In this document: one piece after another, positions 59,142-64,000 of the stretch
How the letters are laid out: each line of letters opens with the position of its first letter
How positions within the stretch are numbered: position 1 is the first letter of the stretch
Origin: Chitinophaga chungangae
GTDB lineage: Bacteria > Bacteroidota > Bacteroidia > Chitinophagales > Chitinophagaceae
Assembly: GCF_017742215.1 (NCBI RefSeq)
Contig: NZ_JAGHKP010000002.1
Location: forward strand, 1,336,737 to 1,400,736
DNA length: 64,000 nt
Direction of reading: 5' to 3'
Translations under genes and position numbers: made by a program
Notes under the pieces: model-generated
The model's database searches: none
Told to the model about the DNA's origin: nothing
Seen by the model: the letters and a program-made list of their open reading frames with translations, nothing else

Positions 59142-59696
59142 TCAGATCAGTTTTTTGAGAGCATCCAGCGCATTCCGGATCTCGTCTGCATTGGAAGTGA
59201 CCGTAGCGGTTACAGACGAGCCTTCGAGCAGGTAAAATATCATGTTCGCCAACGCCTGGTCGGAAAGACCGGATTTGTTATCCATTTCCTGCACCAGCTT
59301 TTTGATGATCTTCCGCTGGTGTTTTTTATTACTTTCAATCCGCTCCCACACTGCGGTTTCGCTGCGCGGCACTTCGGCTTTGATCTTTAGCAGCGGGCAG
59401 CCTACATAATCCGAGTTTTTGTAGAGATCGATTTGAAATTCGAACAGGCCGAAAATCTTATTCTTCGCGCCTTTGATGCCAGCGAGATGTGTTTCCAGGT
59501 TTTTCACGAAACCTTCGGCCCATTCGTCCAGGTAAGCCAGCAGGATGTCTGTTTTGCTACGGTAATGACTGTACAGCGACGCTTTGGCAATGCCAGCCTC
59601 GTCTATGATCTGGTTAATACCCGTGAGATTGTACCCCTGATTGTAAAACAGCCGCGAAGCCGTTTCCATGATCCTGTCATTTACGCTTTCTTTCAT
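59142..59696 (-). CDS. TetR/AcrR family repressor
   Basis: The 184-aa protein has a TetR HTH (about 8-55: LTGINQIIDEAGIAKASLYSHYRSK) and an all-helical ligand domain (about 70-180, CPLLKIKAEVPRSET). It lies 88 bases upstream of the SDR gene, on the same strand, and each gene has a matching palindrome in front. It is very likely the repressor of both. Confidence 0.9.
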   Translation of the reverse strand: MKESVNDRIMETASRLFYNQGYNLTGINQIIDEAGIAKASLYSHYRSKTDILLAYLDEWAEGFVKNLETHLAGIKGAKNKIFGLFEFQIDLYKNSDYVGCPLLKIKAEVPRSETAVWERIESNKKHQRKIIKKLVQEMDNKSGLSDQALANMIFYLLEGSSVTATVTSNADEIRNALDALKKLI

Positions 59697-59723
59697 GATG
59701 ACACAAAGATAAGTACTTTTTTT

Positions 59724-59751
59724 ATCAAACAGACAGGTCTGTCTGTTTGAT
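59724..59751. promoter_or_regulatory. TetR autoregulatory operator
   Basis: A 28-base palindrome has perfect 13-bp arms (ATCAAACAGACAG and its complement) around GT. It lies 27 bases upstream of the tetR start. Confidence 0.75.
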
Positions 59752-59756
59752 TAACA

Positions 59757-59797
59757 AAAAAATCCGGCAAACCAGTCTCCTGATCTACCGGAGTTCC
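59757..59797 (-). terminator. Terminator of ester cyclase gene
   Basis: TCCGG (59763-59767) and CCGGA (59788-59792) pair, followed on the minus strand by TTTTTTT. Confidence 0.55.
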
Positions 59798-59806
59798 TTT
59801 CCAGGC

Positions 59807-60661
59807 TCAATCCCGCACCTTTTTGTACATCGCCCGGTCCATGGTGATACCGAGGCGGGTTAACATTTCGGCAGGATTAAAACCTTCCTTTTTATAGAAT
59901 GCCTGCACATTTTCTTTCGCCTGCTGCAACGCCGCATCATTTTCCCATGCCGCAACGGTTACGCAATGGATATTACCGTTTTCATCTTCGGAGAGGTACA
60001 TTTCGTCGCCAAGAAAGCCGGGCAGGTTTTTGATGAATTGCCGGTTGACGTTCGCTCTTTCAAGGAACTCATTTTTTGCGGAGGCCGGGATTACGAATTT
60101 GTCGATAAAACGAACGGCTTCGCCGCTGACTTGCCGGAATATTTGCGAAACATCCTGAGGCAGCGCTTCCAGCTGCTGGAGAAAACCGAGACGGTCGGTT
60201 TGCAGCTGCGCACCGGTGATCTTCCCGTCTTTCAGTTCATACACGGCTATCGCGGTATTGATCACTTTTTTATGCGTAGCCGGAATGTGATTGTATTCCT
60301 GTTCGTGCGTGCCGCTCCATTTCCAGCTCACCATTACTTTATTCCCTTCCGCAACCAGGTCTGCAAGCTCGTAATGGATATCGGGAAATGCCCTGATCAG
60401 CGGCGCCAGGTTCGACGCAAAACCCGCTACGCCTTTTTCACCGCGCGGGCCGGTGTAATCTTCGGACACGAATTGGTCGAGGATGGCGAGGTTGCCTTCG
60501 TTCAGCGATTTTTCATACAGGCTGCGGACAGTCTGTTTGTTCTGTTCATTCATATTCATATCGGAATTGTTTTTGTTGGAAGACGGGATGGACTGATCCG
60601 CCTGGGCGAAGCTGGCGGCGGGTATCATCAGCATGGAAAGAAAAAGGGAAAACGGTTTCAT
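59807..60661 (-). CDS. Secreted SnoaL ester cyclase fused to ABM-like domain
   Basis: The 284-aa protein has a signal peptide (FLSMLMIPAASFAQ). A SnoaL-like ester-cyclase domain follows at about 40-165 (LYEKSLNEGNLAILDQFVSEDYTG; DLVAEGNKVMVSWKWSG; HIPATHKKV). Residues about 175-270 (VRFIDKFVIPASAKNEFLERANVN; VTVAAWENDAALQQAKENVQAFY) look like an antibiotic-biosynthesis-monooxygenase ferredoxin-like domain. Role unknown; the fusion points to a small-molecule modification. An AraC regulator lies upstream on the same strand. Confidence 0.8.
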   Translation of the reverse strand: MKPFSLFLSMLMIPAASFAQADQSIPSSNKNNSDMNMNEQNKQTVRSLYEKSLNEGNLAILDQFVSEDYTGPRGEKGVAGFASNLAPLIRAFPDIHYELADLVAEGNKVMVSWKWSGTHEQEYNHIPATHKKVINTAIAVYELKDGKITGAQLQTDRLGFLQQLEALPQDVSQIFRQVSGEAVRFIDKFVIPASAKNEFLERANVNRQFIKNLPGFLGDEMYLSEDENGNIHCVTVAAWENDAALQQAKENVQAFYKKEGFNPAEMLTRLGITMDRAMYKKVRD

Positions 60662-60724
60662 TGTAAATGATTTCCCACAAAATTACCGGCGGGGCATGGC
60701 CGGGAATTGTAAAAAATCATTGAT

Positions 60725-61495
60725 TTACCAGAACTGCCCGGCGCTGAAAAAGTCTTTCGGCGTGCGGCCGGTAAAAGCTTTGAAGTCTTTGATGAAATGC
60801 GACTGGTCGAAATAACCGGCCTCGTACGCGGCGTCGGTAAGGGAAGAATACGTGGGGAATTTATCGATGAGGTTTTTGAGCCGGATGATGGAGGCGAATT
60901 GTTTAGGCGTGGCGCCCGTATGCGAGCGGAAACGTTTTTCGAACGCGTCCTGGCTGATGTGCAGGGAATCGGCCAGGGCTTTCACTTTCAAGAGGCCGTT
61001 CTGTTGTTTGATGACGCGCACGGCTTCGCCGATGAGCGGCAAGTGTTTGGGGGAATGGAGTTTTCCGAGCAGGAAATTCTCCAGCAGCATCACTCTTCCG
61101 CGATGTGTACGGGCATCCGCCATACGTTCCAGCAATTCGCGCAATTCACTGCCTTTAAAGATATTGTCCGATGAAATACTTTGCCCGAAAAGCTCATGCG
61201 CCGGAAGCGCTGAAAAGGCCGCCATACCGCATTCCCGGAGAATGACGAGCAGGTTGGCGGAAGAATTTTCGTAGTAAAAGGTGCGCGCGGTTTTCCGCAG
61301 CCCGGAAACCGAAGCGGCGGGAATGTTTCCGGTTACGCCGGCGGTGTTTTTCACATTTCCCCTGAAGCGGAAAGACAAAACGAGCGACGTGCCCGGGATG
61401 GTCCGGCTCTCCGTGGCATGGTCCGTTTCGATCAGGAGGTATTCCTTCACAAAAGGAAAAAGCGCCGCCGAAGGAGTAAATTTTTCAAGTTTCAT
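60725..61495 (-). CDS. AraC family regulator
   Basis: The 256-aa protein starts at the ATG at 61495. The N-terminal sensor has FPFVKEYLLIETDHATESRT and the C-terminal AraC domain (about 160-250) has KVKALADSLHISQDAFEKRF and YSSLTDAAYEAGYFDQSHFIKDFKAFTGRTPKDF. The ester-cyclase gene follows after 63 bases; the two probably belong together. Confidence 0.87.
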   Translation of the reverse strand: MKLEKFTPSAALFPFVKEYLLIETDHATESRTIPGTSLVLSFRFRGNVKNTAGVTGNIPAASVSGLRKTARTFYYENSSANLLVILRECGMAAFSALPAHELFGQSISSDNIFKGSELRELLERMADARTHRGRVMLLENFLLGKLHSPKHLPLIGEAVRVIKQQNGLLKVKALADSLHISQDAFEKRFRSHTGATPKQFASIIRLKNLIDKFPTYSSLTDAAYEAGYFDQSHFIKDFKAFTGRTPKDFFSAGQFW

Positions 61496-61544
61496 GATGC
61501 GCGTGCCGGGTAATGTATCGCTAAGGTACGGATATTCCGGGCGC

Positions 61545-61571
61545 AAAAAGGGCGTCCCAGAAGAGACGCCC
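61545..61571 (-). terminator. Terminator of the TonB receptor gene
   Basis: GGGCGTC (61550-61556) pairs with GACGCCC (61565-61571), followed on the minus strand by TTTTTGCGC. Confidence 0.75.
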
Positions 61572-61597
61572 CGGATTATTAAAATTGAGTACTAAGT

Positions 61598-64000
61598 TTA
61601 GAAAGCATAACGTGCGCCCAGCTGCAACTGCCAGGGGTTGCCGGAAGGCGTGATCACGCCCGCGTTGGCATTTACGCCGTAGCTATAGGTTTGCGTGGCC
61701 TGGCTGAAACCGTTCAGGTTCAGCAGGTTCGTTTTGCCCAGTGTTTTGGTCGCTCCCCAGTCTTTGTTCAGCAGATTGGCCACATTGAAAACGTCGCCGG
61801 AAATTTCGAGGCTGTGCGATTTGAAGAGCTTGAATTTTTTAGCCACGCGAAGGTCCCATACGCCGAAGAATTTGTTCTCGCCGCCGTTGCGTTCGGCCAC
61901 TCTGCCCATGCTGCTGCGGATGTAGTCCTTGATGTTTTCGGACGCGTTCGGATTGTCGAGAATGCCTTTGATGCCGTTGCGCAGGGCTTCCGGCACGGCG
62001 GGATCGTTGATGTCGAATACAAACGGCAGGTCGTTGGAAGTTACGAAGTCGCCGTTCACGTTGCCGTTCACCGCAAGGGTGTAGCGGGTGCCGCCGAGGC
62101 CGGAGTAACGAACGCCCACGCTCACGCCGTAGAACGATGGCAGGGTGCCGTAGAACACGATCTTGTGACGGAAGTGATTGTCCGAATAACTCATCAGGCT
62201 CAGGTTACGCGGGTCCTGCGGCGTCATCAGCGACAGGGTGGCGGTATTGGCTACGTCGCCGTTGTAGGACGTGTTGTCTTTGGTCTGGTTCCAGGTGTAG
62301 CTCAGGGTTACTTCGCCATCGCGGAAATAACGCCAGGTAGCGTCCGCCACGAAAGCGAACTGGTTCACCTTGCCGCCGCTGTTCAGTTCCAGCACGCGGC
62401 CCACATTGGTGCTTTTGCGGCCTTTGCTCCAGTCTGCCTCGCCGGTGGCGAGAATGGTGTTTGCCGGAACGTATACGCCGCGGCCGCCTTCGTTGCTGAG
62501 CGTGAAGTATGGCTGGTCTACCATGTTCCTGTCCACATACATGTAGTTGTTGCGCGCGATGGTGGTGAACACCGTTACGCCGGCTTTCAGGCGGTCGCCG
62601 AAGATGTGGTTGTAGGAGATGTTCGCTTTGTAGATCACGGGAATGCCCGCGTCTTTGCCATTCATATTGATAGTGCCGATGCGGGGCAGGCCCAGCTGGT
62701 CGAACAGTTCTTTGCCCGGAGCGGTGGCCGGGTTTTTACGGTAGCTGATGAAGTCCGGGGTGGGAATGTTCTGCTGGATGTCGATGGACAGGATCTTGGT
62801 GCCGTCGAACAACTGGTTGTTGATCATCGCGTAGTTGTTGATGTCTGAAGCGAAGATGCCCGCGCCGAAACGGAGGTAATCGGTATGATTTTCATTGATG
62901 TCCCAGTTGAACTGAATGCGCGGCTGGACCTGGAAAGTGTTCAACCCGTTGTTCGTACTGAGCCCCAGCTCGTCGTACACGGTCTGGTTGAAGTTGGCTT
63001 TGCTCATATAGGCCGTGTAATCGGCGCGCAGGCCCAGCACCATTTCGAGACCTTTGGCAAGACGGGTTTGCATCTGTGCGTAAAGACCGGCGTTGAGAAC
63101 GTTCTGTTTTACGCTGTGATCGTCTACCACGGCTACTTCACGCGCATAACGCCAGGGCACCATGTTGTTGAAGTTGTCCATGCCGCGGATATAATAACGA
63201 CCGTTCAGTTCGCTGCCATACAGCGAGTTCAGGTGGCTGTACATGATGTCTGTTCCGAACGTAAAGCTGGCCTTGTCTGTATTGAGGTACACGTTGTCTA
63301 CGAGCTGCACTACGTTGTTGTAGAAATGCTCGGGGGAAAAGCGCTGTCCGCCCAGCTGGATGGCCGTTTGCACGGCTTTGCCGTTTACCGTGGAAGCGAT
63401 CCTTTCCACGATGGCGCGCGGGATGTTTTCCGCGGGCAGCTGCGCATTGGGCACGCTTTCCTCGAAAGTATACAGGTGCTGTACTTTCAGTTCGTTGGTG
63501 ATCTTCGGGTTGATGGTGGTGCGAAGCGTCGCCAACAGGCTGTTGTTGAACGTGTTGGCGTCGCCGTAGGATTCGTACAGGTTGATGGCGGTATTGTCGT
63601 CGCGGCCAAGCGCGTTGCGGTCGTTGATGAAGTTGTCGCGGATGGTGAGCAGGTTCTTTTCGTTCAGCTGCCAGTCTACACGGGCGAACAATGCGTCTGT
63701 GCCGCGTTTTTTATCGAAAGAACCGGTCTGCGGCGCGTTGCTCACGCCGTATTTGGTGCGGGCGATGTCGAGGAACTGGTCGAGGGTGGACTGTGAAATG
63801 TTCAGGCGGGCTTCGTCTGCCGGGCTTTTGATGTCGGCGATGAATAAAGGGCGCGCGTCTGCCTGGCGGTCCCAGGTGAAGAAGAAATGCGCTTTATCTT
63901 TTACGATCGGGCCGCTGAGCGAGAAACCGAACTGGTTGGTGGAGAAGTCGTTCACACGTTTTGCGCCGCGGATGTCGTAGCTGCTGCTGAGCCAGTCTGC
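61598..64000 (-). CDS. TonB-dependent receptor, 3' part, cut by window end
   Basis: The frame is open to the window edge at 64000; the first visible residues (SYDIRGAKRVNDF) are clearly internal, so the signal peptide, CarboxypepD-like domain and plug lie outside. The visible 800 residues form the barrel with many aromatic strands (FGFSLSGPIVKDKAHFFFTWDRQ; YLRFGAGIFASDINNYAM; KFKLFKSHSLEISGDVFNVANLLNKDWG) and the C-terminal LQLGARYAF. FSLSGPIVKDKAHFFFTWDRQADAR-type starts belong to the OmpA-related TonB receptors that carry peptides or siderophores. Cargo is unknown. Confidence 0.85.
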   Translation of the reverse strand, partial: ADWLSSSYDIRGAKRVNDFSTNQFGFSLSGPIVKDKAHFFFTWDRQADARPLFIADIKSPADEARLNISQSTLDQFLDIARTKYGVSNAPQTGSFDKKRGTDALFARVDWQLNEKNLLTIRDNFINDRNALGRDDNTAINLYESYGDANTFNNSLLATLRTTINPKITNELKVQHLYTFEESVPNAQLPAENIPRAIVERIASTVNGKAVQTAIQLGGQRFSPEHFYNNVVQLVDNVYLNTDKASFTFGTDIMYSHLNSLYGSELNGRYYIRGMDNFNNMVPWRYAREVAVVDDHSVKQNVLNAGLYAQMQTRLAKGLEMVLGLRADYTAYMSKANFNQTVYDELGLSTNNGLNTFQVQPRIQFNWDINENHTDYLRFGAGIFASDINNYAMINNQLFDGTKILSIDIQQNIPTPDFISYRKNPATAPGKELFDQLGLPRIGTINMNGKDAGIPVIYKANISYNHIFGDRLKAGVTVFTTIARNNYMYVDRNMVDQPYFTLSNEGGRGVYVPANTILATGEADWSKGRKSTNVGRVLELNSGGKVNQFAFVADATWRYFRDGEVTLSYTWNQTKDNTSYNGDVANTATLSLMTPQDPRNLSLMSYSDNHFRHKIVFYGTLPSFYGVSVGVRYSGLGGTRYTLAVNGNVNGDFVTSNDLPFVFDINDPAVPEALRNGIKGILDNPNASENIKDYIRSSMGRVAERNGGENKFFGVWDLRVAKKFKLFKSHSLEISGDVFNVANLLNKDWGATKTLGKTNLLNLNGFSQATQTYSYGVNANAGVITPSGNPWQLQLGARYAF

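Noticed and set aside
1..64000. CRISPR array, phage or insertion sequence
   Set aside because: I saw no regularly spaced repeats, transposase, integrase or phage structural genes.

Overview
The window looks like the chromosome of a Bacteroidota bacterium, most probably a Chitinophagaceae member of the Chitinophaga type. The grounds are a SusC/SusD pair, several TonB-dependent receptors, sulfatase, GH43, GH20 and sialidase genes with Sec signals, promoters of the TTG/TAnnTTTG type, few Shine-Dalgarno sites, and many AraC, FadR-GntR and XRE regulators. The genus is inferred from gene content, not from a marker gene. I see no phage, no insertion sequence and no CRISPR array.

Layout. 1-3391: end of a pseudaminic acid (nonulosonate) surface-glycan locus (PseG-PseH fusion, PseI, a capsule-type transferase). 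3442-10298: sulfatase, Yx4D lipoprotein, Bcr/CflA-type efflux pump, GH43 glycosidase and an AT-rich alpha/beta hydrolase beside tRNA-Arg(CCG). 10518-14595: MarC, an XRE-cupin regulator and a phosphonoacetate pathway (PhnA, PhnY). 14617-18405: a cobalamin uptake operon under a B12 riboswitch. It runs BtuB-like receptor, S-component-like membrane protein, BtuF-like protein. 18459-20973: amino-acid permease plus a Cys/Met-metabolism PLP enzyme. 21055-24742: small proteins and gene-poor DNA with a tandem repeat, hairpins and inverted repeats. 24743-31341: a four-gene PSCyt1-DUF1549-DUF1553 / DUF1501 / TIM-barrel / DUF2231-cytochrome operon. 31394-34742: RhlE helicase, SDR and AraC. 34859-36174: ECF sigma factor, an 85-aa overlapping protein and a divergent ClpP. 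37167-50768: a complete sialic-acid utilisation locus with a divergent FadR-type regulator. 50797-64000: DUF2490 protein, two MFS pumps, a second FadR regulator, a Kv-type channel, small proteins, a SnoaL pseudogene, DinB, a TetR/SDR pair, an ester cyclase-ABM fusion, AraC, and the 3' part of a large TonB receptor.

How the genes work together. The sialic-acid operon gives a full route: SusCD capture, GH20 and sialidase trimming in the periplasm, anomer conversion and Na+ symport by one fused protein, then lyase and epimerase in the cytoplasm. Two near-identical 16-bp sites in the divergent promoter region are good candidates for the FadR-type repressor. Similar self-consistent operators are visible for the second FadR regulator and for TetR. 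The same genome makes a sialic-acid-like sugar (pseudaminic acid) and eats sialic acid. The least explained parts are the ECF sigma/ClpP module, the tandem repeat at 22.56-22.68 kb, and the XRE-linked inverted repeats at 23.84-24.63 kb.
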